A program made the translations under genes and the position numbers. The notes beneath the pieces are model-generated. The model saw only the letters and a program-made list of their open reading frames with translations. It was not told the DNA's origin and did not search any database. A stretch of 43,334 nt of DNA from a virus. Below, in pieces: positions 1 to 7,149 of the stretch (the stretch's first letter is position 1; every line of letters starts with the position of its first letter). The DNA is taken from positions 1-43,334 of the IMG/VR virus record IMGVR_UViG_3300046376_000109; one strand, written 5' to 3'.

Positions 1-127
1 CGTGGGTCCTCGTGACCCTCTTCGCCGTCGGCGCCGTCCTGTTCCTCGCCGGCGCCGCCGGGATCATCCTCAAGCGCCGCACCCGGCGTCCCGCCCGCGT
101 CGACCCCGCCCCGGCGCCCCGGACCCG
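1..127. repeat. Left copy of 127-bp terminal identity
   Basis: Bases 1-127 are identical to 43208-43334. The reading frame entering at base 1 continues without break the gene that starts at 43123, so the two ends are the same locus. The length of exactly 127, a common maximum k-mer of short-read assemblers, suggests an assembly overlap of a circular or circularly permuted molecule rather than a physical direct terminal repeat. The unit genome is then 43,207 bp. Confidence 0.95.
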
Positions 128-320
128 CGCCGCGGCCCGCCGCGACCTCGACCGCGTCGAGCGCGAGCGGACCCGCGTCGCGCACATCGAATACGACACC
201 GGCGTCGCCGCCGATCTGCACGAGCTGCACGGCGAGACCCTCGCCCGGCTCGACGCCGAGTTCGAACGGTCGATGTCGATCCGGGCCCGGCACGCCGCCC
301 GCACCATGGCGGGCCGGTAA
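1..320 (+). CDS. Membrane-anchored small protein, 3' part (gene begins at 43123)
   Basis: This is the C-terminal part of a 134-residue protein whose start lies at 43123 and which crosses the circular joint. The frame runs from base 3 and stops with TAA at 318-320. It contains the end of a single hydrophobic span (around full-length residues 29-52) followed by a basic stop-transfer stretch (KRRTRR) and an Arg/Asp/Glu-rich cytoplasmic tail likely to be helical. The next gene starts immediately after the stop. Function unknown. Position at the head of the first early unit suggests an early host-interaction or accessory role, which is inference only. Confidence 0.85.
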   Translation, partial: WVLVTLFAVGAVLFLAGAAGIILKRRTRRPARVDPAPAPRTRAAARRDLDRVERERTRVAHIEYDTGVAADLHELHGETLARLDAEFERSMSIRARHAARTMAGR

Positions 321-662
321 ATGGCGGCGACCCGGAATCAGCTTCGCTGGCCCGATTTCAAGGTCGGGCTCGGCGCGGCGATGACGAAACAGGACGTCGC
401 CGACCGGCTCGGAATCCAGTACGGGACGCTCGAGACACGGCTCGGCCGCCGGGACCGGCCCCGGAAGGTCACCCGCGTTGACGGGGCGTCGACGCCGTTC
501 CCGTTCGAGGACGGTTGGGCGTTCCCCCCGGCCGGCGACGACCCGAACACGACCCGGCGTCTGCAGCCGGTGCCGTTCTGGTATGAGCGGACGATCAAGG
601 CGTACGGGATTCTCGTCGGTGACCTCGACGAGCAGGGAAAGATCAGGCAGAACGTCGCATAA
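321..662 (+). CDS. Small helix-turn-helix protein
   Basis: A 113-residue protein starting directly at the base after the previous stop. Residues 20-45 (MTKQDVADRLGIQYGTLETR) have the spacing of a helix-turn-helix: the ADRLGI segment, a turn, then a recognition helix, followed by a basic stretch (RRDRPRKVTR). The C-terminal half contains aromatic and charged residues with no recognised motif. It could be a DNA-binding regulator or an excisionase-like factor. It is one of only a few candidate transcription regulators in the genome, so it may act on the repeated operator element elsewhere; that link is untested. A second in-frame Met at residue 21 is an alternative start. Confidence 0.75.
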   Translation: MAATRNQLRWPDFKVGLGAAMTKQDVADRLGIQYGTLETRLGRRDRPRKVTRVDGASTPFPFEDGWAFPPAGDDPNTTRRLQPVPFWYERTIKAYGILVGDLDEQGKIRQNVA

Positions 663-666
663 GAAA

Positions 667-697
667 CGGGCCCGGTCACCCCGAGGGACCGAGCCCG
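667..697 (+). terminator. GC-rich hairpin between early units
   Basis: Bases 667-677 pair with 687-697 in an 11-position stem with one C-A mismatch and a 9-base loop. No U-tract follows. The site lies just after the stop at 662 and before a fresh ribosome binding site, so it may be an attenuator or a U-less terminator of the type reported in actinobacteria. Confidence 0.55.
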
Positions 698-712
698 CAC
701 CTTCCGGACCGT

Positions 713-734
713 CAGAAAGGCACCCGACATGCCC
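713..734 (+). promoter_or_regulatory. Ribosome-binding cassette, copy 1
   Basis: The 22 bases here, with the Shine-Dalgarno GAAAGG 8 bases before the ATG at 729, recur exactly at 8031-8052 before the lipoprotein gene. Such an exact match across spacer, start codon and first codon suggests a duplicated translation-initiation segment. Confidence 0.6.
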
Positions 735-1418
735 ACCAACAGCCGCAAGCGTACGGCACCGGCGGCCCGCCGGTCGATCACCGACCGGTTGCGTGATCTC
801 GCGACCCGGCCCGCCGACGCGTCGCGTTCCGTCCCGCTGACCGATCTCCTCGACGGGCGGACCGCGCACGCCGGCGACGAGCTCGCCGCCGCGTTCCGGT
901 TCGACGAGCCGCTCGTCCGCGCCGCGCACGTCGTCGGCCCGGCCGACTTTCAGGACCGGGCCCGATCGGGCGGCCGCGTTCCGGACACCGACCGGGCAGC
1001 GGCGACCCGGGCCCGCGTCGGTGACGTCGCCGACCGGTTCGGGCTTCCCGTCGTCGTCGACCCGAACGTGCCCGACAACACCGTCGTCATCGTCGCGGCC
1101 GCGCCGCGGCCGCCGGCCCGGCCGGTCGGACTGGCGCAGATCGTCGCCGAGCTGCTCGACGAGTGCGCCACCGACGACGGCGTCGACGCCCTCAAGCACA
1201 CCCCGGGCATCCCCGGGTCGGCCGTGATGAACCCGCTCTCGAGGGCGATCGCACACGCGACCGGCGGGCAGTGCTGGATCGGCGACGAGCACCGCTACGC
1301 CGTCGTCCAGCGCGGCGACGCCCTCGCCCGCGTCGAGCTCCCCGGCCGCCTGCAGGGGCTGCTCGACTCGATCGAGCTGCAGCCGGACCTGTACCGCGGC
1401 GTCCGGGTCCCGGCGTGA
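729..1418 (+). CDS. Conserved-type phage protein of unknown function
   Basis: A 229-residue protein with a clear Shine-Dalgarno (GAAAGG) before ATG 729. The N-terminus is basic (KRTAPAARR), followed by an Ala/Asp/Arg-rich region with several short predicted helices and a central beta-rich patch (LPVVVDPNV, TVVIVAAAP). No catalytic motif is recognised. It is the first gene of a long, tightly overlapping run that ends at 5359, with the next gene overlapping its stop by 4 bases (GTGA). Function unknown. Confidence 0.75.
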   Translation: MPTNSRKRTAPAARRSITDRLRDLATRPADASRSVPLTDLLDGRTAHAGDELAAAFRFDEPLVRAAHVVGPADFQDRARSGGRVPDTDRAAATRARVGDVADRFGLPVVVDPNVPDNTVVIVAAAPRPPARPVGLAQIVAELLDECATDDGVDALKHTPGIPGSAVMNPLSRAIAHATGGQCWIGDEHRYAVVQRGDALARVELPGRLQGLLDSIELQPDLYRGVRVPA

Positions 1419-1735
1419 CCCCCGACGACCACCTCACCGGGCAGCAGTACCGGCGCCGCGCCGCCCGCTACCGGGCCGTCGTCTTCCTCGCGCTCGTCAC
1501 CCGTCGCGTCGTCATCCCCGGGTGGGCTGTCGGCGTCGCCGCGGCCCTCGCGGTCGCCGCCGTCGGGCTGCGGCCGCTGACCCTCGAGTTGATCGCCAAC
1601 ATGATCAACGCCGTCTGTTTGCTTTTCGCCCTGCTGCGCTGGTGGCAGTCTGAGCGGACCGCCGCGATCGCGCGGCAGCTGTATCTCGACACGCGACCCG
1701 CCGGGCCGCTCGGATCGAAAGGCACCACACGATGA
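1415..1735 (+). CDS. Small two-span membrane protein
   Basis: A 106-residue protein starting at GTG 1415, which overlaps the preceding TGA (GTGA) and so is probably translationally coupled. Two hydrophobic stretches are visible: around residues 20-52 (AVVFLALVTRR... then AVGVAAALAVAAVG) and around 58-75 (LIANMINAVCLLFALL). The ends are basic. Function unknown. Small membrane proteins early in actinophage genomes are often host-takeover or exclusion factors, but nothing here proves that. Confidence 0.7.
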   Translation: MTPDDHLTGQQYRRRAARYRAVVFLALVTRRVVIPGWAVGVAAALAVAAVGLRPLTLELIANMINAVCLLFALLRWWQSERTAAIARQLYLDTRPAGPLGSKGTTR

Positions 1736-2007
1736 CGACGCACCCGCTCGACGCGCTGCGGCGCCTCCTCGAGTTCCTCCTCAACTGCGCGCTCGCGGTC
1801 CTCGACGCGATCGTCGCCCGGGTCGGTCGGCCCCGGTACGCCGGCGCCGACGGGTTCGGTTCGTACCTCGAGCCGTGGCCGACCGGCCGGCACTCGGCCG
1901 CCGCCCCGCCGACCGAAGTCCCGGCGACGTGGTCGCCGCTCGACGACTACGACCTCGCGCAGATTCTCGACGCCGTGTTCGACCGGGTCCCGGCGGTGGC
2001 GGCATGA
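1732..2007 (+). CDS. Hypothetical small protein with amphipathic N-terminus
   Basis: A 91-residue protein whose ATG overlaps the previous stop (ATGA). Residues 8-28 form a Leu/Ala-rich stretch that could be a membrane-associated helix (LEFLLNCALAVLDAIVA). The rest is Pro/Asp-rich, ending in a helix with acidic residues (DLAQILDAVFDRV). It lies between two small membrane proteins and may work with them at the membrane. Function not recognised. Confidence 0.65.
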   Translation: MTTHPLDALRRLLEFLLNCALAVLDAIVARVGRPRYAGADGFGSYLEPWPTGRHSAAAPPTEVPATWSPLDDYDLAQILDAVFDRVPAVAA

Positions 2008-2165
2008 GCACGGCGACGACGTACAGCCGCAAGCAGACCCGGCACGGACTGCACCTCGTGCTGACGGTGTGCACGTGCGGCGTGTGGGCTTTCACCGGCT
2101 GGCCGATCGCGTGGGCGTGGAACGGGCTCGGGCCGAGGGCGAAGACGACGACCCATGTCCGGTGA
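2004..2165 (+). CDS. Tiny membrane protein of an actinophage family
   Basis: A 53-residue protein starting at ATG 2004, overlapping the previous stop. The layout is a short polar N-terminus (TTYSRKQTRHGLHL), one hydrophobic segment with two cysteines (VCTCGVWAFTGWPIAWAW), and a basic tail. Proteins of this pattern, with the HGLHL element before a Trp-rich span, recur as very small membrane proteins in actinophage genomes. Role unknown. Confidence 0.7.
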   Translation: MSTATTYSRKQTRHGLHLVLTVCTCGVWAFTGWPIAWAWNGLGPRAKTTTHVR

Positions 2166-2382
2166 GCGGTGCGCGGTCACCGAGCTGCTCGTCGGGGAGT
2201 GCGCCGGGGAGTGCTGCCGGCCGACGCCGCGGCCGCCGGCGTTCGTCGCCCCGGCCGGCCCGGCACCGACGATCACCGCGGCGTACGGGGGTTGGTGCCC
2301 GAACTGCGGCGACCGGATCGAGGTCGGCGACCGGCTCGTCAAGGTCGACGGGGCGTGGTCACATCAGGAGGATTACGAGTGA
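2155..2382 (+). CDS. Small zinc-ribbon-like protein
   Basis: A 75-residue protein with an ATG at 2155 that overlaps the previous gene by 11 bases. It has two cysteine clusters: an N-terminal set (C6, C16, C20, C21) and a CxxC at about residues 48-51 (CPNCGDRI), with a His near the end (SHQEDYE). This spacing fits a small zinc-binding module of the kind used for nucleic-acid or protein contact. The ribosome binding site of the next gene (AGGAGG near 2366) lies inside its last codons. Function unknown. Confidence 0.7.
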   Translation: MSGERCAVTELLVGECAGECCRPTPRPPAFVAPAGPAPTITAAYGGWCPNCGDRIEVGDRLVKVDGAWSHQEDYE

Positions 2383-2639
2383 GACTGAACCCGCAACAGG
2401 TCCGTGACCGGCTCGAGGTCGTCGACGACGACCTCGGCACCGTCCGCCGGCGTCTCGCCGAGCTGCCGGGCCCGCTGGGCAAACAGGTTGAGGCGCTGAC
2501 CGGGGTCGTCGCCAACCTCGCCGCGGTCGTTTCCGCGCTGGCGCAGTCCGCGTCGGCGCTCGAGCAGGCCGGCGAGAACACGGCGAAGCAGCTCGAGGAA
2601 GTCCGCGGGCACCTGCTCGCCGGCGAGCCGCTGCTATGA
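2379..2639 (+). CDS. Small coiled-coil protein
   Basis: An 86-residue protein starting at GTG 2379 (GTGA overlap with the previous stop), preceded by a strong AGGAGG. The sequence is helical through most of its length, with heptad-like Leu/Val/Ala spacing (VRDRLEVVDDDLGTVRRRL then a long Ala/Val/Leu helix). It could form a dimeric coiled coil and act as an adaptor for neighbouring proteins. No enzymatic motif. Function unknown. Confidence 0.7.
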   Translation: MRLNPQQVRDRLEVVDDDLGTVRRRLAELPGPLGKQVEALTGVVANLAAVVSALAQSASALEQAGENTAKQLEEVRGHLLAGEPLL

Positions 2640-2974
2640 GTGGCGGCGACGAGCAGATCGGTCTGTTCTCGGCCGCGCCGATCGCGTCCGGTTCCGGCGG
2701 CCCGGGCGAGCCGGAGCGTCGCCGTCCGACGGCCCGGGTGTCGTCCGTCGACCGGCCGGCGTGGTCGTATTACAGCGGGCCGCACGCCGCCTGCACCGAG
2801 CACGTCCGGTTCCGGCACGAGGGGTTGTCGTCGCCCGACGGCGAGCTGCCCCCGGGTCGGTACGTCCGGAAACACAAAGGTCACACGGCGATCATGTGCA
2901 CCGGGTGCGCGCAGCATTGGCGGACCGCGGACGGCTACACGACGCCGCTCCCTTCCCGACCGAACCGAAAGTGA
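2636..2974 (+). CDS. Cys/His-containing hypothetical protein
   Basis: A 112-residue protein with ATG 2636 overlapping the previous stop (ATGA). The first 45 residues are Gly/Pro/Ser-rich and probably disordered. A cluster of Cys and His follows (HAACTEHV, HKGHTAIMCTGCAQHW), consistent with one or two zinc sites. It is coupled to the genes on either side. The zinc content is seen repeatedly in this early block and suggests nucleic-acid contacts, which is inference. Confidence 0.7.
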   Translation: MSGGDEQIGLFSAAPIASGSGGPGEPERRRPTARVSSVDRPAWSYYSGPHAACTEHVRFRHEGLSSPDGELPPGRYVRKHKGHTAIMCTGCAQHWRTADGYTTPLPSRPNRK

Positions 2975-4326
2975 GCAACCCCGACATGACAACCGAACCA
3001 TTCGACCCGGGCGACGCCGTCGAGGTCGAGCTCGTCGTTCGTCTTCCCCGCGGCCGGCAGCTCTCCGTGCGCGAGGAAGCGCCGGCGTCCCGGCTGTCCG
3101 GCGGTGACGACGTGACCGCGCTCGCCCTGATCGCGACGGCGGCCCGGGCCGCGGTGACCCGCTACGCCGGCGGGCTGCAGGCGCCGGCCGACCTGCTCGC
3201 CGGGCTGCGCGACGCGGTCGGGCTCGTCGTCGTCCCGGCCGTCCGGGCATGGTGCCGGGCGTGCGGGCACCTGCAGCACGACGACCGGCCCTGCGAGGCG
3301 GACATCACCGCCGACAACGACGGTGCGACAAACGCCCGGTATGCGTTCGGGGTGTGCATGTGCGTGCCCGAGACCGCGCACGGCGGCGAGGAACCGGCCG
3401 CGGTGGCGCTGCAGCGGCTCGCCAGGCAGCTCGACGACGTCCGCCTCGCTCTGAAGGGTGGCGGCGTCGCCTATGAGGGCGACCCGGTCGAGGGGGTCGG
3501 CGCGCTGATCTCCGCTGTGTACGACATGGCCCGGGCCGCCGGCGTCGACAACATCGGCGCCGCGTCGATTTGGGACACGATCGAGGCGATCAAAAAGTAC
3601 GTCCACCAGCACCCGTCCGAGGCCGGGATGCTGCAGACGGAACGGAACAACCTCGCCCGGATCGTGACGCGCGCCCGGGCCGAGTTCGCCGGCACCGAGT
3701 TCCCGCTCGGCCCGGGCGTCGAGCATCTTGCCGGCCCGATCCGGCAGCTGCTGCTCGAGCACCGGCGGCTCGTCGACAACCGGGAGGCCGAGCGCGGCGA
3801 CGTCGACGCTGACCGGGCCGCGCTCGCCGTCGAGGTCGAGCAGCAGCGGGCCCGGGCCGAGCGCGCCGAGGGCGACGTCGCCCGCTACCGCGCCGAGCTC
3901 GAGCAGCTGTCGATGCCGGGGACCCCGGCCGGGATCCAAAAACTCGGCCGGACCGCGGCGTCCGCGGCCGCCGACGCGGCCGGGCTGCGGCGGGAGATCG
4001 CCGCGACGTGGCAGACGCTCGCCGGCGACGGCGAGTCCGTCGAGGCCCGGCCCGGGAAACTCCCCGGCGCTGTCCGGGACGCGCTCGGCGAACGGTCGTG
4101 GGCGAACGCCCGGGCCGCTCTCCGCTCCGGCAGCGAAATCCTGCCCGTCGACGTCCGCACCGCCGGCGGCGGGCTCGTCCTGCGCATCACCGCGCCCAAC
4201 GTGTCCGGGTCCGTCAGCGTCTATCTCGGCGACGCCAAGGACGGGGTGATCGTCGCCCGCGAGGACGCTCGCCGGGTCTTCCTCGCCGCCATGCGGACGC
4301 TGTACCCGACGACGGTGATCCGATGA
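2971..4326 (+). CDS. 451-residue zinc-binding, coiled-coil early protein
   Basis: Start chosen at GTG 2971, which overlaps the previous TGA; ATG 2986 is an alternative five codons in. The N-terminal 90 residues are beta then helical. Residues about 92-135 carry a Cys/His cluster (CRACGHLQHDDRPC, then CMC) that may bind zinc. Residues about 265-330 form a long charged coiled coil (AALAVEVEQQRARAERAEGD). A C-terminal beta-rich domain (residues about 370-450) ends in VYLGDAKDGVIV and a helix. No known family is recognised. It immediately precedes the RuvC-like resolvase with a 4-bp overlap, so a role in DNA metabolism is plausible but unproven. Confidence 0.7.
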   Translation: MSNPDMTTEPFDPGDAVEVELVVRLPRGRQLSVREEAPASRLSGGDDVTALALIATAARAAVTRYAGGLQAPADLLAGLRDAVGLVVVPAVRAWCRACGHLQHDDRPCEADITADNDGATNARYAFGVCMCVPETAHGGEEPAAVALQRLARQLDDVRLALKGGGVAYEGDPVEGVGALISAVYDMARAAGVDNIGAASIWDTIEAIKKYVHQHPSEAGMLQTERNNLARIVTRARAEFAGTEFPLGPGVEHLAGPIRQLLLEHRRLVDNREAERGDVDADRAALAVEVEQQRARAERAEGDVARYRAELEQLSMPGTPAGIQKLGRTAASAAADAAGLRREIAATWQTLAGDGESVEARPGKLPGAVRDALGERSWANARAALRSGSEILPVDVRTAGGGLVLRITAPNVSGSVSVYLGDAKDGVIVAREDARRVFLAAMRTLYPTTVIR

Positions 4327-4925
4327 TCACGGCGAAGGTCGCGGCGATCGACCTGTCGCTGACCGGGACCGGGATCGCGCACACGATCGTCGACACCGCC
4401 CCGATGCTGTCGTTGGTGAAGCTCGGCATCCCCACGGGGCAGGCGACCGGCGGGCCGCTCCGGGACCGGCCGGCGCTGCTCGACGAGTTCGCCGACAACG
4501 TCGCCCGGGCCGTCACCCACTCCGGTGTGTTCGCGGGAAACGGGCTACCGGGCGGGGTCGGCGGGCCCGAGTTCGTCGCGATCGAAACGCCGGCGCTGTC
4601 GAAAGCTCGGGGCGGCGTGTTCGAGCGCGGCTACGTCTGGTATCGGGTTGTCGGGCTGCTGCAGGTGCAGGGGATCACCGTCGTCGGGGTCAGCCCGGGG
4701 CAGATCAAGCAGTACGTGACCGGCAAGGGCAACGCGTCCAAGGGCGCCGTGATCGATGGGCTCGCCCGCCGTTTCCCCGCGTTCGAGCACGGCGGCGACG
4801 AGGACCTCGCCGACGCGGCCGGCGCCGCGGCTCTGCTCTGCGCGGTCCTCGGCTACCCACTGGCGAAGCTGCCGGCGGTGCACAACAAGCCGGTCGTCGA
4901 GGTCCGGAAGGCGGCCGGGCTATGA
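4323..4925 (+). CDS. RuvC-like Holliday-junction resolvase
   Basis: A 200-residue protein with the RNase H-fold acidic core of RuvC-type resolvases. D10 lies in the first strand (AAIDLSLTGTGIA), a Glu near residue 88 ends the fourth strand (EFVAIETPALS), and a C-terminal acidic pair sits in the helix DEDLADAAGAAAL (about residues 158-170). A Lys/Gly-rich segment (TGKGNASKGAV) between them matches the RuvC region that contacts the junction. The enzyme would cut branched replication or recombination intermediates before packaging. Length fits phage RuvC-like proteins. The ATG overlaps the previous stop. Assignment to the superfamily is strong; exact substrate is inferred. Confidence 0.85.
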   Translation: MITAKVAAIDLSLTGTGIAHTIVDTAPMLSLVKLGIPTGQATGGPLRDRPALLDEFADNVARAVTHSGVFAGNGLPGGVGGPEFVAIETPALSKARGGVFERGYVWYRVVGLLQVQGITVVGVSPGQIKQYVTGKGNASKGAVIDGLARRFPAFEHGGDEDLADAAGAAALLCAVLGYPLAKLPAVHNKPVVEVRKAAGL

Positions 4926-5359
4926 ACGCCCCGGGCGACCATCCGCACACCGACCCGGGTGACGGCCGGACCGAATGCAACGCGTGCGGGAAGTTCGTAT
5001 GGCCAGTGATCCACTCGTGTAAGCGCGTTCCGGTGACGGACGCAGCCCGGGCCCGGGCGGGTATCGCCGAGGTCCCGCCGCCGGTGACGGCCGAGACGAT
5101 CGTCGAGCAGATGGACGCGATCAACAAGGCGCTCGAGCAGGCGCGCCGCTCGTACCACGAGACGCTGTCGACGATGGGTGCGCACGGCGCGCCGGCCGAG
5201 GCCGTCGTCGAGTTCGCGATGCGGTGGCGGCTCGAGCAGGTGCCGCGGCGGCCGGCGTTCGGCGACCCGGGTGTTGCCGGGCTGCTCGGCCCGTCGATGG
5301 CGGATATGGCGAAACTCGTCGTCGACGCGCTGCACGAAACCGGGCACATTCCGGTCTAG
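4922..5359 (+). CDS. Small zinc-finger-like hypothetical protein
   Basis: A 145-residue protein with ATG 4922 overlapping the resolvase stop. Residues 18-33 include CNACGKFVWPVIHSC, a CxxC plus HxC arrangement able to bind one zinc ion. The middle is a charged helix (IVEQMDAINKALEQARRSY), and the C-terminus is helical (MADMAKLVVDALHETG). It is the last gene of the unit begun at 729, followed by a hairpin. Function unknown; the zinc site and the position next to the resolvase suggest a DNA-processing accessory. Confidence 0.7.
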   Translation: MNAPGDHPHTDPGDGRTECNACGKFVWPVIHSCKRVPVTDAARARAGIAEVPPPVTAETIVEQMDAINKALEQARRSYHETLSTMGAHGAPAEAVVEFAMRWRLEQVPRRPAFGDPGVAGLLGPSMADMAKLVVDALHETGHIPV

Positions 5360-5370
5360 GCTCTACCGTG

Positions 5371-5413
5371 CGGCCCGCCGGCCGGGTCCCCCCGTACCCG
5401 TCCCGGCGGGCCG
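5371..5413 (+). terminator. GC-rich hairpin after first long early unit
   Basis: An 11-bp perfect stem (5371-5381 with 5403-5413) encloses a 21-base loop that can itself pair in part (GGGT with ACCC). The bases TCTTACT follow. It sits between the stop at 5359 and the next ribosome binding site, so it is a likely terminator or attenuator. Confidence 0.6.
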
Positions 5414-5441
5414 TCTTACTACCCCGAAAGGATCAACCCCG

Positions 5442-5648
5442 ATGACCCGACACATCGTCACGGCGAGCAACGACAGCAGCTCGCCACCGTCCACCATCCA
5501 CATTGCGTGCGACGCCGAAACCTCCGGCGTTCCGATGCTGCAGCACGGGTCGCTCGACTTCCCGCTCGACGATGCCGCCCTCACCTTCCTCGCCGGGCTG
5601 CTGCGCGAGCATGGCTACGGTGTGCGCCCAGGCCCGGTGTCGCCGTGA
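5442..5648 (+). CDS. Small hypothetical protein
   Basis: A 68-residue protein with ATG 5442 behind a good Shine-Dalgarno (GAAAGGA, 9 bases upstream). The N-terminus is Ser/Thr-rich (ASNDSSSPPSTIHI), followed by an acidic stretch and a short helix (DDAALTFLAGLLREHGYG). No motif is recognised. It leads the second early unit and is coupled by a GTGA overlap to the Cas4-like nuclease, for which it might be an accessory. Confidence 0.65.
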   Translation: MTRHIVTASNDSSSPPSTIHIACDAETSGVPMLQHGSLDFPLDDAALTFLAGLLREHGYGVRPGPVSP

Positions 5649-6910
5649 GCGCGGAACAGGACGGGCTGCGGCTGCTGCAGGTGGCGCTCGGCGCGACGAC
5701 CCTGTTCGGGCCGCCGTCGCCGACCCTGCCCGCGGACCTCGACGACGCCGACCTGTTCGCCGTCGGGTGCTGCGGCGGTTGGGTCGGCCCGGCCGGCGCC
5801 GAGGTCTGCAGCGACTGCCCCGTCGGGCTGCGCGCCCGGTTCTACCCGCCGTCGCCGCACCTGACCGCCGAGCTCGTCGACGAGCAGCGGCCCGCTTTCC
5901 TCGCCCCGGCCGCCGTCGGCGACCCGCTCGTCGAGGCGGGGAAAGAGGCGATCGCCGGGGCCGTGTGCGTCCGGGCGTCCGGGCCGCTGACCGACGCGGA
6001 CTATCGCGCGGTTGGAGAGTTCGCGCAGCAGCTGCAGATCAAGGATGGCGGCCCGGACCCGCTCGAGGACCGCGGCCGCGCGATCGTCGCCGCGGTCGCC
6101 GGCGGCCCGGCCGCGTTCCTGGCGCCGGCGCCGGGCGGGGCGAAGTCGTGGCAGGGCGACGCCCTTTGGCAGGAGTTGACGAACGCCGTCCGTCTGTTCT
6201 CCCTCGAGGACCCGCGTTCGAAACAGGTCGAAATCGGCCCGTCGGAAATCGGTCACCCGTGTGACGCGCGGGTGCTGCGGACCCTGCTCGGTGTCGAGCG
6301 CGTCAACCTCGACGCGGACCCGTGGGCATCGTTCGTCGGGACGGCGGTGCATGCCCGGCTCGCCGCCGCGTTCGATTGGATGAATCGGCAGCTCGGCCGC
6401 GAGCAGTACCTCATCGAACGCCGGGTGTACGTCAGCGACGGCGTGTTCGGTTCGTGTGATCTGTTCCGGGACGGGATCGTCATCGACCACAAGATCGTGG
6501 GGACGACGACGATGCGGGACCTCGACCGGCACGAGCTCGGCGCGAAGGGCGGCATCTACCGGGTGCAGGGCCACTCGTACGGGCTCGGCTGGCAACGCGC
6601 CGGCGAGCAGGTGACCGAGGTCGTTATCGCCGCATGGCCCCGGTCGGGGTTCCTGTCGGGGCTGCGTCTGTTCCGGGAGCCGTTCGACGCGTCGATCGCT
6701 GAGGCGGCGCTCGACAGGATGGCGCGGTTGTCGGCGTCGGCGCTCGAGCCGGACGTCGACTGTGACACGGATCGGTTTTGGGAGACGGTGCCGGTGACGC
6801 CGAGCAAGCAGTGCGGGTTCTGCTACTGGTATGACCCGACGCATGATCCGGACGTCCCGGACCGGTTGCACTGCGGCGCCGGCCGGGCGGTCAGGCAGAG
6901 TGCGCCGTGA
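5645..6910 (+). CDS. Cas4/RecB-like PD-(D/E)XK exonuclease
   Basis: A 421-residue protein from GTG 5645 (GTGA overlap). The C-terminal 220 residues carry the RecB/Cas4 nuclease signature: a His in the helix TAVHARLA, an Asp near 271 (GSCDLFRDG), the catalytic D-x-K as VIDHK near 279-282, and a Gln/Tyr motif (VQGHSYGLG). Four cysteines, C205 (GHPCDAR), C389 and C392 (CGFC) and C410 (LHCGAG), match the Cas4 iron-sulfur cluster pattern. The N-terminal 190 residues are extra and contain a further CC...CSDC cluster. Cas4-like phage nucleases make 3' overhangs for recombination or replication. No CRISPR array is present, so this is a phage replication or recombination enzyme. Confidence 0.82.
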   Translation: MSAEQDGLRLLQVALGATTLFGPPSPTLPADLDDADLFAVGCCGGWVGPAGAEVCSDCPVGLRARFYPPSPHLTAELVDEQRPAFLAPAAVGDPLVEAGKEAIAGAVCVRASGPLTDADYRAVGEFAQQLQIKDGGPDPLEDRGRAIVAAVAGGPAAFLAPAPGGAKSWQGDALWQELTNAVRLFSLEDPRSKQVEIGPSEIGHPCDARVLRTLLGVERVNLDADPWASFVGTAVHARLAAAFDWMNRQLGREQYLIERRVYVSDGVFGSCDLFRDGIVIDHKIVGTTTMRDLDRHELGAKGGIYRVQGHSYGLGWQRAGEQVTEVVIAAWPRSGFLSGLRLFREPFDASIAEAALDRMARLSASALEPDVDCDTDRFWETVPVTPSKQCGFCYWYDPTHDPDVPDRLHCGAGRAVRQSAP

Positions 6911-7149
6911 TCGCCGAGCACGGCACGGCGAAGCGGTACGAGTACGGCTGTCGCTGTAAAGACTGCAGGAACGCACACCGGATCAAGCAGCGGCGACACC
7001 GTCTCAACCGGGTCATCCGCGGCGCGCTCAACCCGGCGTTGATCCCGCACGGAAGCCGGGCCGGGTACGGCGGTTGGGGCTGCCGGTGCGACCGCTGCAA
7101 GGAAGCCGAGCGCCGCTACTACGTCAACCGTCGGGACGATGCCCAGTGA
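6907..7149 (+). CDS. Double zinc-knuckle protein with duplicated HG(T/S)..Y..CRC..C motif
   Basis: An 80-residue, strongly basic protein starting at GTG 6907. It contains two copies of one motif: HGTAKRYEYGCRCKDCRNA at residues 5-23 and HGSRAGYGGWGCRCDRCKEA at about 47-66. Each has one His and three Cys in the order H-x(9-10)-CRC-x2-C, a spacing known from small actinobacterial and actinophage proteins and suited to one zinc each. The basic linker suggests nucleic-acid binding. It is coupled to the Cas4-like nuclease and to the next gene by 4-bp overlaps. Confidence 0.75.
   Translation: MIAEHGTAKRYEYGCRCKDCRNAHRIKQRRHRLNRVIRGALNPALIPHGSRAGYGGWGCRCDRCKEAERRYYVNRRDDAQ

Noticed and set aside
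1-127. Physical direct terminal repeat of the virion DNA
   Set aside because: Exactly 127 bases in the middle of a gene fits an assembly overlap better. HNH/P27 terminase suggests cos ends instead. Cannot be fully excluded without reads.
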